DNA of 64,000 nt from an uncultured Pelagibacteraceae bacterium (GCA_902523535.1 CABYZQ010000002.1:1-64000); one strand, 5' to 3'. Shown: positions 23,115 through 33,171, numbered from the stretch's first letter. Numbers and translations: made by a program. The notes: generated from the letters alone by a model not told the origin.

Positions 23115-25172
23115 TCAACCCGTTTTAAGATAATCAATTGCGACATCATTCCTAAATAAATGAAGCAGAACTCTCTGCGCTTTTCCAAGTGGAGATTTTA
23201 ATTGAGGATCATCTTTAATAGTCTTGATAGCTGTTTCCCTTGCTTCTTCTAAGAGATGTTTGTGCTTATCGAGGTTTGATAGTTTAAAGTTTGGCACGCC
23301 ACTTTGCTTGGAGCCAAGAATTTCACCTGCACCTCTTATATCTAGATCTTCTTCAGCAATCTTGAATCCATCATTAGTTTCTTTCATGATTTTAATGCGT
23401 CTTTTAGCGTTTTCAGTTAGAGGGCCGTTAAATAATAAAATGCATGTGGATGTTTTTTCACCTCTTCCAACTCTACCTCGTAATTGATGAAGTTGCGAAA
23501 GACCAAATCTTTCAGCATTTTCAATAATTATTACTGTAGCATCAGGATCATCAATACCTACTTCTATTACTGAAGTAGCGACTAATATATTAACTTTTCC
23601 AGATTTAAATTTTTGCATAACAGAATTTTTATCTTCCTGCTGCATTTGCCCGTGAACAATTTCAACTGAATAATCGCTATAATAACTTCTGAGATCTTTT
23701 AATCTTTCATTAACAGATTGTAGTTGAAGTTTTTCAGATTCATCAACTAAGGGGCAAACCCAATAGATTTTTTCACCTTTATCAATTATTTTGTTAAGAC
23801 TTTTCTTCAGATCTTCAACTTTAGTTATATTTATTGATTTAGTGTTTATTTCTTTTCTATTTTTTGGCTTTTCCATGATTTTAGAAATATCAGTGTCTCC
23901 ATAAGCAGCAAGTTCTAATGTTCGTGGAATAGGAGTGGCGGTCATGAGCAATATATCACAATCGTTCCCTGCTTTTTCATTTAGCAAGATTCTTTGATGA
24001 ACTCCAAATTTATGCTGCTCATCAATCACAACTAAGCCAATATTATCAAAAGAAACTTTTTCTTGAAATAGTGCATGAGTACCAATCAAAATATCAGCGT
24101 TAAAATTATGATTTTCCTTTGTTGAAGATGTTATTAAAGAGCATGTTAAGTCCATTGAATTAATGATCTTTGCTATTGTATTGAAATGTTGTTCTGCAAG
24201 TATCTCAGTTGGCGCCATCAGTATAGATCTTTTTTCATTTTCTAAACATTGCATCATGGCAAATAATGCTACAATTGTTTTACCGCTCCCAACATCACCC
24301 TGTAATAGTCTAAGCATTTTGTTTGGCTTTGATTGATCATGAGATATCTCGTCTATAGTTTTCAATTGATCATTAGTGAGACTGAAATCAAGATTTTCTT
24401 CCAATCGCTTTATAAGTTTATTGTTTCTTTTTATAGGTATGCCTTGAGTATGACTTATTTTATTCTTTATAAGACGTATCGTTAATTGTTGAGCTAATAG
24501 TTCATCAAAAACTAATCTTTCTAAAAAAAGAGAATTAACCGAATCTGATGTATTGACTGGGTTATGTATTTTCTTAATGGCTTCATTCCAATTAGGCCAA
24601 TTATTTCCTTTTATTTTGTCATCAGGTATCCACTCAGGTAGAGGGTCAAGATTAATCAATGCAGAATTTATAGATTTTTGTATAGTTTTTGAGGTTAATC
24701 CTGCAGTAAGTGGATAAATACACTCAATTTTTTTTACGTTATCAAGATTTTCTAAGTCTACTACATGTTGCGGGTGCGTTATTTGAAAGTTTTCATTAAA
24801 TTTTTCAAATTTGCCACTAATTACTTTTTGTCTTCCCACTGGAAATATTTTTTTTAGGTAAGGGCCTCGTAAGTTAAAATATACAATTGAAATTGCCCCA
24901 GTATCATCGGTGCAATTAATGCGATAGGGCATCCTTTTATTGAATGATGGTGAATGACTGTTTATCGTGACTATGATTGTTGCAATTTTACCTTCTTCCA
25001 GATCTACTATTTTTGGACTGTTTCTTCTGTCAATGTATGTAGATGGCTTATGAAATAAGAGATCTATAACGTATTTGCCACATAACCGTTCGATTACCTT
25101 AGCATTTTTTGGTCCAATACCTTTAAGTGATATTATATTTGAAAAAAGCTTGTATAAGATTTTAGGCCTCAT
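23115..25172 (-). CDS. recG: ATP-dependent DNA helicase RecG
   Basis: Helicase that remodels stalled replication forks and Holliday junctions. The N-terminal wedge/OB domain covers about residues 1-220, followed by the SF2 motor: Walker A LLQGDVGSGKTIVA, DEQH box (VIDEQHKFG), TATPIPRT and the C-terminal VATSVIEVGIDDPDATVIIIENAERFGLSQLHQLRGRVGRG. Length 685 aa is normal. Divergent from sdhE (30 bp). Confidence 0.97.
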   Translation of the reverse strand: MRPKILYKLFSNIISLKGIGPKNAKVIERLCGKYVIDLLFHKPSTYIDRRNSPKIVDLEEGKIATIIVTINSHSPSFNKRMPYRINCTDDTGAISIVYFNLRGPYLKKIFPVGRQKVISGKFEKFNENFQITHPQHVVDLENLDNVKKIECIYPLTAGLTSKTIQKSINSALINLDPLPEWIPDDKIKGNNWPNWNEAIKKIHNPVNTSDSVNSLFLERLVFDELLAQQLTIRLIKNKISHTQGIPIKRNNKLIKRLEENLDFSLTNDQLKTIDEISHDQSKPNKMLRLLQGDVGSGKTIVALFAMMQCLENEKRSILMAPTEILAEQHFNTIAKIINSMDLTCSLITSSTKENHNFNADILIGTHALFQEKVSFDNIGLVVIDEQHKFGVHQRILLNEKAGNDCDILLMTATPIPRTLELAAYGDTDISKIMEKPKNRKEINTKSINITKVEDLKKSLNKIIDKGEKIYWVCPLVDESEKLQLQSVNERLKDLRSYYSDYSVEIVHGQMQQEDKNSVMQKFKSGKVNILVATSVIEVGIDDPDATVIIIENAERFGLSQLHQLRGRVGRGEKTSTCILLFNGPLTENAKRRIKIMKETNDGFKIAEEDLDIRGAGEILGSKQSGVPNFKLSNLDKHKHLLEEARETAIKTIKDDPQLKSPLGKAQRVLLHLFRNDVAIDYLKTG

Positions 25173-25202
25173 ATATCTAATGTATCAAATTAATTAAAAA
25201 AT

Positions 25203-25460
25203 ATGGAAGATTTATCAACATTTCAAAAAAAACTATTATACAAGTCAACTCATCGTGGGTCTAAAGAAATGGATCTAATTTTGGGAAAATTTGCGAATAA
25301 GTATCTAACTTTATTCAATGAAGATGAATTGAAGATGCTTGAAGCAATACTTGAAATGGATGATAACGATATTTACCAATACGCATTAAATAAACAAGAA
25401 ATTCCAGATTCTTTAAGCAATAGAGTATTCACACTGCTTAAAGATTACACTTTATTGTAA
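25203..25460 (+). CDS. sdhE: FAD assembly factor SdhE
   Basis: An 85-aa five-helix protein of the SdhE/YgfY family, which promotes covalent flavinylation of succinate dehydrogenase. The RGSKEMDLILGKF motif at residues 18-30 is the conserved RGxxE loop; the MLEAILEMDDNDIYQY helix also matches. It sits between recG and mfd, a frequent alphaproteobacterial arrangement, and its stop overlaps the mfd start by one base. It is not a missing piece of Mfd. Confidence 0.92.
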   Translation: MEDLSTFQKKLLYKSTHRGSKEMDLILGKFANKYLTLFNEDELKMLEAILEMDDNDIYQYALNKQEIPDSLSNRVFTLLKDYTLL

Positions 25461-27829
25461 TGCCATCAGATGCACTAGTTACAGACTCAACGCTTTCAAA
25501 CTTAAATATTAATTTTGAAAGTGATTTTGATTACGAATACACTCTTAATTACTTATCATCGAACGGGTATGTTAGGGTAAGTTCAATACGTGAACCAGGG
25601 GAGTTTTCTGTAAAGGGTGACGTTATCGATATATTTCCATCAGAATTTGCCAAACCTATAAGAATAAATTTATTTGGTGATAAAATAGAAAAATTTGAAG
25701 AATTTGAATTAAAAACTCAAAAAACTATTCAACAAATTAATAGAGCAATCATTCGACCATTCAATGAATTTGCGTTTAATCAAGGAAAGAGATCAATAAA
25801 AGCAGATACTTTTTTATCTGACCTAAGTAGTTTTGAGGAAAATGATCTAATAGTGCATGCTAATCATGGAATTGGTAAATTTCGAGGCTTAAAGAAATTA
25901 GAAGTCTTAGGAAATAGTCATGATTGTATTGAATTAAATTATTTTAATGATGATAAGCTTTATGTTCCTGTCGAAAATATAGAGCTGCTGAGCAAGTATG
26001 GTGGCAACAACGAGTACGTACAAGTTGATAAATTAGGCAATTCTCATTGGCAATTTAGAAAAGCGAGTGCGAAAAATAAAATTAAAGAAATAGCTGAAGA
26101 ATTAATTATCATTGCAGCAAAAAGATCTTTAAAAAAAGGTAAAAAATATAGAATTCAAGAACCTTACTACTCTAACTTTATTAATGAATTTGAGTTTCAA
26201 GACACTGAGGATCAAGTAACCGCTACATCGGATATTTTATCAGACTTAAGTCATGGTGTGCCTATGGATCGATTGATTTGTGGTGATGTTGGCTTTGGTA
26301 AAACTGAGGTTGCACTGAGAGGCGCATTCAATGTTGCACTGAATGGAGCTCAAGTTGCAATTATAGTTCCCACGACACTTTTATGTCAGCAGCATTATGA
26401 AAATTTTATAAAAAGATTTAAAAATTATCCAATCAAAATAGGTCAATTATCAAGATTAGTTTTAGCCTCAGAAACTAGTTCAACTCTAGAAAAAATAAAT
26501 AATGGGGAGCTTGATATTGTTGTTGGTACACATGCACTACTAGGTAATAAAATAAAATTTAAAAATCTTGGTATGCTCATTATAGATGAAGAGCAGCATT
26601 TTGGTGTTTCCCAAAAAGAAAAAATAAAGAACTTACGGTCAGACATTCACGTATTGTCTCTTACTGCAACGCCGATTCCCCGAACACTTCAAATGTCTTT
26701 GGTGGGATTAAGAGATTTATCTATTATATCTACCGCCCCCTTAAATAGGCAATCTATAGCGACAGTGGTCATAAATTTTAATGAAAAAGACCTTACTAAT
26801 GCTATTGAAAAGGAATTAGAAAGAAACGGACAAATTTATTATGTATGTCCGCGCATCAAAGAATTACAAGAAGTGGAGGATTTTTTAAAAAAGGCAATGC
26901 CTGAACTAAAATATAAAATAGCTCATGGGCAAATGTCACCAAAAAATCTTAAGAATACTATGATTGATTTCTACAATAATGAATTCCAATTATTGTTATG
27001 CACAACTATTGTTGAATCAGGTTTAGATTTACAAAAAACGAATACGATGATCATTCATAATGCCGATAAGTTTGGATTATCGCAACTTTATCAATTGAGG
27101 GGAAGGATAGGCCGCTCAAATATCGAGGCTTTTTGTTATTACACCGTTAAAGATATTAATGGCATTACTGAAAATTCATTTAAAAGGCTTTCTTTGCTTA
27201 AAAAATTTAATAGTAGGGGTTCTAGCTTTAATTTAGCTAGTCATGATCTTGATATGAGAGGCTCTGGCAATATAATTGGTGATGCACAATCAGGTCATAT
27301 AAAGGAAATCGGATTAGAGCTATATCATCGTTTATTAAAAGATAAAATCATAGAACTGAAGAATGATAGTGACTCTATAGATAACGATTGGTCTCCACAA
27401 CTTAATTTAGGTTTAAGTGTCTTAATCCCTGAAAAATATATACCTAACTTAAATACACGATTATTCTTTTACAGGAAATTAGCATATTTAAATTCCAATA
27501 GTGAATTGATTGAAGTTAAAAAAGAAATGGAAGAAAGATTTGGTTTAATGCCAAACGAAGTTAATCACTTATTTAAAATAACTGAATTGAGAATTCTCTG
27601 TAAACAATTAAGTGTAGAGAAATTTGATCTTGGAAAAAAAGGTCTAACAATTAAATTTAGAAATAATAAGTTTGATAAAACTGATAAATTGATTGATTTT
27701 ATAAATCTTAATAAATTTGATATAAAATTAAGAACTGACCAAACACTCGTTTATAACTTTAGTAAAATCAACGATAAACAGAGAATTTACAAAGCTTTTA
27801 GCTTTGCAAAAGAATTGGCCTCGCTATAA
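25460..27829 (+). CDS. mfd: Transcription-repair coupling factor Mfd, domain-trimmed form
   Basis: Translocase that displaces stalled RNA polymerase and recruits UvrA. At 789 aa it is far shorter than the usual ~1150. Residues 1-105 match domain D2 (UvrA-binding part of the UvrB-like module: NGYVRVSSIREPGEFSVKGDVIDIFP), then the sequence passes directly to the RNAP-interaction domain (IVHANHGIGKFRGL, about 130-190). The motor is complete: GDVGFGKTE at 275-283, DEEQ, TATPIPRT, QLRGRIGRS, and so is the C-terminal D7-like domain (NTRLFFYRKLA, ERFGLMP). Domains D1a, D1b and D3 are missing. No frameshift or upstream coding remnant is seen; the start TAATG is fixed by the sdhE stop. Confidence 0.93.
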   Translation: MPSDALVTDSTLSNLNINFESDFDYEYTLNYLSSNGYVRVSSIREPGEFSVKGDVIDIFPSEFAKPIRINLFGDKIEKFEEFELKTQKTIQQINRAIIRPFNEFAFNQGKRSIKADTFLSDLSSFEENDLIVHANHGIGKFRGLKKLEVLGNSHDCIELNYFNDDKLYVPVENIELLSKYGGNNEYVQVDKLGNSHWQFRKASAKNKIKEIAEELIIIAAKRSLKKGKKYRIQEPYYSNFINEFEFQDTEDQVTATSDILSDLSHGVPMDRLICGDVGFGKTEVALRGAFNVALNGAQVAIIVPTTLLCQQHYENFIKRFKNYPIKIGQLSRLVLASETSSTLEKINNGELDIVVGTHALLGNKIKFKNLGMLIIDEEQHFGVSQKEKIKNLRSDIHVLSLTATPIPRTLQMSLVGLRDLSIISTAPLNRQSIATVVINFNEKDLTNAIEKELERNGQIYYVCPRIKELQEVEDFLKKAMPELKYKIAHGQMSPKNLKNTMIDFYNNEFQLLLCTTIVESGLDLQKTNTMIIHNADKFGLSQLYQLRGRIGRSNIEAFCYYTVKDINGITENSFKRLSLLKKFNSRGSSFNLASHDLDMRGSGNIIGDAQSGHIKEIGLELYHRLLKDKIIELKNDSDSIDNDWSPQLNLGLSVLIPEKYIPNLNTRLFFYRKLAYLNSNSELIEVKKEMEERFGLMPNEVNHLFKITELRILCKQLSVEKFDLGKKGLTIKFRNNKFDKTDKLIDFINLNKFDIKLRTDQTLVYNFSKINDKQRIYKAFSFAKELASL

Positions 27830-27837
27830 TTAATGGT

Positions 27838-28968
27838 ATGGGTGTACTTAGTGGGTATAGAATAATCGAATTATCAGGAATAGGACCTGGACCGTTATGC
27901 GGTATGTTATTTGCGGACCTTGGTGCAGAAGTGATCAGAATAGATCGAAAAAAAACAACATTACCTAATTCAAAACCAAAGTATGATATCACAGGAAGAA
28001 ATAAGAAATCTTTAAGTCTTAATCTTAAAAATGCAGAATCCCTTAATGTATTTAATAAACTTATAAAAAATGCAGATGCCTTAATAGAAGGCTTCAGGCC
28101 TGGAGTTACAGAAAAACTGGGAGTTGGCCCCGATGATTGTATGAAAATAAACCCTAAATTGGTTTATGGCAGAATAACTGGCTGGGGACAAACAGGACCC
28201 TTATCAAAAGTTGCTGGACACGACATAAATTACATAGCATTAGCTGGCGCGTTGCATTCAATAGGAGTTATTGAAAAACCAACAGTGCCATTAAATCTTA
28301 TTGGTGATTATGGTGGAGGTACAATGTTTCTAGCATTTGGTGTTTGTGCTGCTTTATTGTCAGCTTCAAAAACAGGTAAAGGCCAGGTAGTTGACGCGGC
28401 TATGATAGATGGGGTTTCAACTCTCACGTCAATTTTTTACAGCTTATCACAATCAGGACTATGGGATGTTAACAAGAGGGGAATGAATTTACTTGATGGG
28501 GGTGCTCCATTTTATCAAGTCTATGAAACAAAAGATCATAAATTTATATCTCTAGGTTCACTAGAGCCACAGTTTTATCAATTATTAATTGAAAAACTAG
28601 ATCTTCAGAGTGAATTTAGTAACCAATTAGACATGAACGAATGGCCAAAATTAAAAGATAAATTAGAATCTATATTTAAATCTAAAAATATAAGTGAATG
28701 GAATAAATTATTTGAAGGCACTGATGTGTGTTATTCACCTGTATTGTCGATAAATGAAGCTAAAGATCACCCGCATATGATAGACAGAAATAATTTTATT
28801 GATGTAGATGGAGTTATTCAACCAGCGCCTGCGCCTAGATTTAGTTCTGATGATAAAGCTGAAATTAAAAAAGCACCTGAAATTGGGCAAGATAATAATG
28901 ATATTATGAAGGAAATTGGTTACAGTGATGAAGAAATTAAAAAGTTTTATGAAAATGAGGTTATTTAG
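27838..28968 (+). CDS. CaiB/BaiF (class III) CoA-transferase family, alpha-methylacyl-CoA racemase-like
   Basis: A 376-aa protein with the N-terminal VIELSGIGPGPLCGMLFADLGAEVIRIDR block, AMACR-type VYGRITGWGQTGPLSKVAGHDINYIALAGAL (catalytic His) and LIGDYGGGTMFLAFG (catalytic Asp). These His/Asp positions favour 2-methylacyl-CoA racemase over formyl-CoA transferase. It begins 8 bp after mfd and ends 2 bp before yajQ, so it is probably in one transcript with both. Confidence 0.88.
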   Translation: MGVLSGYRIIELSGIGPGPLCGMLFADLGAEVIRIDRKKTTLPNSKPKYDITGRNKKSLSLNLKNAESLNVFNKLIKNADALIEGFRPGVTEKLGVGPDDCMKINPKLVYGRITGWGQTGPLSKVAGHDINYIALAGALHSIGVIEKPTVPLNLIGDYGGGTMFLAFGVCAALLSASKTGKGQVVDAAMIDGVSTLTSIFYSLSQSGLWDVNKRGMNLLDGGAPFYQVYETKDHKFISLGSLEPQFYQLLIEKLDLQSEFSNQLDMNEWPKLKDKLESIFKSKNISEWNKLFEGTDVCYSPVLSINEAKDHPHMIDRNNFIDVDGVIQPAPAPRFSSDDKAEIKKAPEIGQDNNDIMKEIGYSDEEIKKFYENEVI

Positions 28969-28970
28969 CT

Positions 28971-29456
28971 ATGCCAAGTTTTGATGTAGTAAGTAGATTA
29001 GAGATGCAAGAAATTGACAATGCAGTATCTAATGCAATGAAAGAAATAACTCAAAGATATGATTTTAAGGGTTCTATATCCAAATTAGAGAGATCTGATA
29101 ATGTCGTCACTCTCTTAACAGAGGATGATATGAAGGCAAAACAAGTAATAGAAATACTAACATCACACTTAATAAAAAGAAAAATAGACCCAAAAGCTGT
29201 AAAGTTAAAATCCTCTGAAAATGCCTCAGGCAATACTATCAGACAGAAGTATGATTTGCTGGAAGGCATTGATCAGGAAATGGGGAAGAAAATTACTAAA
29301 ATGATAAAAGATACAAAATTAAAGGTGCAAGCAAAAATACAGGGTAATGAGCTAAGAATAAGCGGTGCTAAAAAAGATAATTTACAAGATGTGATGACAA
29401 AGATTAATGAATTGAAATTAGAATTGCCGTTACAATTTGTTAATTTTAGAGATTAG
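28971..29456 (+). CDS. yajQ: YajQ family nucleotide-binding protein
   Basis: A 161-aa protein with the two ferredoxin-like domains of YajQ: MPSFDVVSRLEMQEIDNAVSNA at the N-terminus, TQRYDFKGS and the C-terminal RISGAKKDNLQDVM ... LELPLQFVNFRD. Xanthomonas and Pseudomonas members bind cyclic di-GMP; here the ligand is not known. Ends at a convergent junction with the DMT transporter. Confidence 0.95.
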   Translation: MPSFDVVSRLEMQEIDNAVSNAMKEITQRYDFKGSISKLERSDNVVTLLTEDDMKAKQVIEILTSHLIKRKIDPKAVKLKSSENASGNTIRQKYDLLEGIDQEMGKKITKMIKDTKLKVQAKIQGNELRISGAKKDNLQDVMTKINELKLELPLQFVNFRD

Positions 29457-30401
29457 TTATCTTATTGGCTGATCTGTTGTGATATTCTGATCTCTAATTT
29501 TTTCTCTGTATAAAATAAATATTCCCGCTGAAACAATTATAGCAATCCCGGACCAGGTTTTAAGATCCACTGTTTCACTCCATATAAACCAACCTAATAT
29601 AACAGCCCATATAAGAAATATATATTCAAATGGGGCTATAATGTAAGGCCGTCCATGTCTATATGCATTAAAGAGAAAAACAAATCCGAATATCACAGAT
29701 ACACCTACAACAAATATCATGAATAAGGACTTCGGATCATTAAAAAACCAGTCTCTAAAAAGAAAATTTAAAACTTCACTATTCGAATTACCAAAGTCTA
29801 AAAATATTCCTGAAAATGTAATTATTGGACAAATTATTATAGTAGCGATGTATACATGTAATGTTTGAGTATAAACATTATCTTTTTCAGAAGTGTATTT
29901 GATAATAATCATGTTTGCAGAGTAGCCTGCTGCACAGAGAATAGGATAGATCATGTAAATATTGAATGAGTTGATATCTGGTGAGACAATGAACAATACG
30001 CCAATAAAGCCATAAACAATGATTGCCCATCTTATTAAACCTATTTTTTCTTTCAAAAATATTCCTGAAAATATCGTAATGAAAAATGGCGCAGTAAAAA
30101 ATAAGGCGGTTGCTTCAGCAAATGTTAAATAATGAAGACCAATATAATAAAAAACAAAAGCTAAAATAAACATTATCGTTCTGAAAATTGATAATTTAGG
30201 AAACTCCGTTTTTAATATAATTTCTTTTTTATTAATTTTTAAAAAGAGCGTGAGTAGTATTAATGCAACAACGCTACGAGCAAACATTACCTGTAGAATT
30301 GAAATATCGACAGCTAGTAATCTTATGACAGTATCTTGCAATGCAAATGCTGTCATACCCAGCATGATATATGTTATTGCAAGAAAATTATTTTCCTTCA
30401 T
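29457..30401 (-). CDS. DMT-superfamily (EamA) transporter
   Basis: A 314-aa inner-membrane protein with about ten helices and two EamA repeats (N-terminal half MLGMTAFALQDTVIRLL ... APFFITIFSGIFLKEKIGLIRW; C-terminal half with GRPYIIAPFEYIFLIWAVILGWFIWSE). Substrates of this family range from amino acids to metabolites; none can be assigned. Divergent from the GMC dehydrogenase gene. Confidence 0.85.
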   Translation of the reverse strand: MKENNFLAITYIMLGMTAFALQDTVIRLLAVDISILQVMFARSVVALILLTLFLKINKKEIILKTEFPKLSIFRTIMFILAFVFYYIGLHYLTFAEATALFFTAPFFITIFSGIFLKEKIGLIRWAIIVYGFIGVLFIVSPDINSFNIYMIYPILCAAGYSANMIIIKYTSEKDNVYTQTLHVYIATIIICPIITFSGIFLDFGNSNSEVLNFLFRDWFFNDPKSLFMIFVVGVSVIFGFVFLFNAYRHGRPYIIAPFEYIFLIWAVILGWFIWSETVDLKTWSGIAIIVSAGIFILYREKIRDQNITTDQPIR

Positions 30402-30484
30402 TTAGCACGTTTTTTTATTTGAATAATAGCTTACTATGCACTAGTTAACCATTATTGATGAGCATAAAAAAAATTTAATTTGCA

Positions 30485-32155
30485 ATGAAATACATAGATT
30501 CTGAATATGATTATATCATCGTTGGCGCTGGTTCAGCTGGTTGTGTATTAGCAAACAGATTATCTGAAAATCCAAAAAACCGTGTTCTTCTACTTGAAGC
30601 GGGTAGGGAAGATAAATCAATAACTTTGAAAATGCCTGCAGCTGTTTTATTAAATCTTAAAAGCACTAAGCATAATTGGGCATTTAAAGGCGAACCTGAA
30701 CCTGAGCTTGCGGGTCGACAGCTTCAACATGATCGCGGCAAAACCCTTGGGGGTTCATCTTCAATAAACGGCATGGTATTTATTAGAGGGAATTCACTGG
30801 ACTACGAAGGCTGGAGACAAATGGGTTGTGAAGGTTGGGGATATGCAGATGTCTTGCCTTATTTCAAAAAAATGGAGTCTTATAGTGGTGGAGGTGATGA
30901 TTTCAGAGGCGATTCAGGTCCATTAAAGGTTCATAGAAGCATACCCAAAGATCCCCTTTCTCTCGCATTTATAAATGCAGGAAAAGAAGCAGGGTACAAA
31001 GAAACAGACGATATCAGCGGATATTGCCAAGAAGGTTTTGGTATTTTTGACCGAACAGTGTTCAAAGGAGAAAGATGGAGTACAACACGTGGCTATCTTG
31101 ATCCAGTGCGAGATAGAGACAACTTAACTATTTTAACGAAAGTACTTGTATGTAAATTAATTCTTGAAAATAACAGGGCAACAGGAGTTTCTTTTATAGA
31201 TAACAGAGATAAAGTATTTAATGTTAAATCTAAAAAAGAAGTCATCCTAAGTGCTGGTGCAGTAGGAACACCACACATACTTATGCTTTCAGGAATTGGC
31301 CCAAAGGATCATTTAAATTCAATGGGTATTAATCTTAAAGCTGACTTACCAGGTGTTGGTCAGAATCTTCAAGATCATCCTGATTTCATGATCAAATATA
31401 AATGCTTAAAGCCAGTTACGCTTTGGCCTAAGACAAAAAGACTAAGCAGTATTGGCGCTGGCATTCAATGGCTATTAACTAAAGAGGGTATGTGTGCATC
31501 TAATCATTTTGATGCAGTAGCGTGCGTTAGGTCAGGGCCAGGCATTGAGTATCCCGACTTACAATTTTGTATTTCACCAATTGCGATGGATGATAACGCT
31601 TGGCAACCTTTACAAGAGCATGCGTTTCAGGTTCATGTTGGCTTAATGCGAACACACAGCCGCGGAAAGATTGAATTACGCTCAAGCAACCCCGCTGATC
31701 CGCCTAGAATATTAGTTAATTATCTAAAAGATAAACGTGATAGGGAATTAATGCGTAAAGGTATCCATTTGGTTCGCGAATTATTGGATCAGCCTTCATT
31801 CTCCGAATTAAAGGGCGAGGAGATTTTTCCTGGTAATGATTGTAAGTCAGACTCTGACCTAGATGAAAAAATGAATTCGCATACTACGAGCCAATGGCAT
31901 TTAGCATGTACGGCAAGGATGGGCCTAAAATCAGATAAATACTCAGTAGTTGATAATTCAGGTAATGTTCACGGTTTTACTGGTTTACGAGTTGTTGACG
32001 CTTCTATTATGCCTTTTGCTCCAAACGGCAATACAAACGCACCTACAATAATGATTGCTGAAAAAATTAGTGACAAAATATTAGGAGTTGATGCTTTAAA
32101 TCGAATAGAGTTGCAAACTTGGCAGAGTCCAAATTATCAGACTGACCAACGATAA
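30485..32155 (+). CDS. GMC-family FAD oxidoreductase, choline dehydrogenase-like
   Basis: A 556-aa flavoprotein alcohol dehydrogenase. FAD-binding VGAGSAGCVLANRLSE is near residue 17, the GMC signature GKTLGGSSSINGMVFIRGN near 85, SAGAVGTPHILMLSGIGP near 260, and the C-terminal VVDASIMPFAPNGNTNAPTIMIAEK. The active-site His is in SQWHLACTARMG. It is BetA-like, but no betaine aldehyde dehydrogenase or BetI is adjacent, so the alcohol substrate may not be choline. Confidence 0.9.
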   Translation: MKYIDSEYDYIIVGAGSAGCVLANRLSENPKNRVLLLEAGREDKSITLKMPAAVLLNLKSTKHNWAFKGEPEPELAGRQLQHDRGKTLGGSSSINGMVFIRGNSLDYEGWRQMGCEGWGYADVLPYFKKMESYSGGGDDFRGDSGPLKVHRSIPKDPLSLAFINAGKEAGYKETDDISGYCQEGFGIFDRTVFKGERWSTTRGYLDPVRDRDNLTILTKVLVCKLILENNRATGVSFIDNRDKVFNVKSKKEVILSAGAVGTPHILMLSGIGPKDHLNSMGINLKADLPGVGQNLQDHPDFMIKYKCLKPVTLWPKTKRLSSIGAGIQWLLTKEGMCASNHFDAVACVRSGPGIEYPDLQFCISPIAMDDNAWQPLQEHAFQVHVGLMRTHSRGKIELRSSNPADPPRILVNYLKDKRDRELMRKGIHLVRELLDQPSFSELKGEEIFPGNDCKSDSDLDEKMNSHTTSQWHLACTARMGLKSDKYSVVDNSGNVHGFTGLRVVDASIMPFAPNGNTNAPTIMIAEKISDKILGVDALNRIELQTWQSPNYQTDQR

Positions 32156-32160
32156 AATGA

Positions 32161-33012
32161 TTATTCTTTTATAATTTTCATTCGCTTAGCAATCATTCTA
32201 TCTGCTACACGCTTTGGGAAAAGTTGGAGCATAATATTCTGCATCCTAGTTGGATCAATTCGGTATCGTATCTTATTATTTATATTTTCTATAACAGATA
32301 ATGCTCGTTCAGCTATGACACTTGCTTCTACACCAGCTTTTTCCATATTTTCTGACATTCTCATTAATTTAGATACTGACTCTCTATAGTCTGAGTTGTC
32401 GTATCGTTTAGCTTCATTTTTTTGCATCAATTTTTTCCAGATTGGTGTTTTAACTGGTCCTGGTGCAATAACAACAACATCAATTCCATACATTAATAAT
32501 TCACGTCTAATGCCCTCTGAAAATCCTTCTAAGCCAAACTTGCTCATATTATATGCAGACATGAAAGGCATTCCTATTTCACCTGAAACAGAACTTATAT
32601 TTATTATCTTACCAGGGTCTCCTTTACGGTTTTTATCTGCTCCCAATAAATCTAAATAAGCCTGACAGCAATGAAATACTCCCAAGACATTAACATCAAA
32701 TTGATACTTAAACTGTTCAGCTGAAAGGCTCTGAATAGTTCCCATTACACCAAGACCAGCATTGTTTATTAAGCCAGATAATTTCTGATCACCAATTTGA
32801 TTTTCTACAACCTTGACAGATTTCTTCACAGCAGTCTCATCTGTGACATCAAACATTAGAGGAACAAAATTGCTACCAAGTTCATTAGAAACTCGATTTG
32901 CATCGTTATCATTTCGTACGGACCCGAATACCTTATAGCCATTTTCTATAAAGTGTTTTGAACATGCATATCCAATTCCAGTTGAGGTCCCAGTAATAAC
33001 AATAGATTTCAT
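32161..33012 (-). CDS. Short-chain dehydrogenase/reductase
   Basis: A 283-aa classical SDR: TGTSTGIGYACSKHF (residues 7-21), NNAGLGVMG, the catalytic Ser in INISSVSGEIGMPF and YNMSKFGLEGFSEGIRRELL (Tyr/Lys). The C-terminal extension RYRIDPTRMQNIMLQLFPKRVADRMI is typical of the retinol-dehydrogenase-like SDRs. The substrate is unknown. Convergent with the GMC gene (5 bp), which could reflect shared function or only position. Confidence 0.85.
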   Translation of the reverse strand: MKSIVITGTSTGIGYACSKHFIENGYKVFGSVRNDNDANRVSNELGSNFVPLMFDVTDETAVKKSVKVVENQIGDQKLSGLINNAGLGVMGTIQSLSAEQFKYQFDVNVLGVFHCCQAYLDLLGADKNRKGDPGKIINISSVSGEIGMPFMSAYNMSKFGLEGFSEGIRRELLMYGIDVVVIAPGPVKTPIWKKLMQKNEAKRYDNSDYRESVSKLMRMSENMEKAGVEASVIAERALSVIENINNKIRYRIDPTRMQNIMLQLFPKRVADRMIAKRMKIIKE

Positions 33013-33040
33013 AATAATAATAATACCAAGCAGTTAATAA

Positions 33041-33130
33041 TGGCGGAGAGGGTGGGATTCGAACCCACGGAGGAATTGCTCCCTCGTCAGTTTTCAAGAC
33101 TGATGCTTTCGACCACTCAGCCACCTCTCC
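33041..33130 (-). tRNA. tRNA-Ser (anticodon UGA)
   Basis: A 90-nt class II tRNA. The 5' acceptor GGAGAGG pairs with CCTCTCC, the discriminator is G, and CCA is encoded. The D-arm is GTGGCTGAGTGG, the anticodon loop CTTGAAA gives UGA, there is a long variable arm typical of serine tRNAs, and the T-arm is GTGGGTTCGAATCCCAC. It lies between the SDR gene and a DUF2177 gene. Confidence 0.98.
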
Positions 33131-33171
33131 AGGCAATTTTAATTTATTAGAATTAAAATATATAACAATCT

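Noticed and set aside
25203-25460. Small ORF just before the short mfd as a split N-terminal part of Mfd
   Set aside because: Its RGSKEMD motif and helix pattern identify it as SdhE, a frequent neighbour of mfd; it has no similarity to Mfd D1a.
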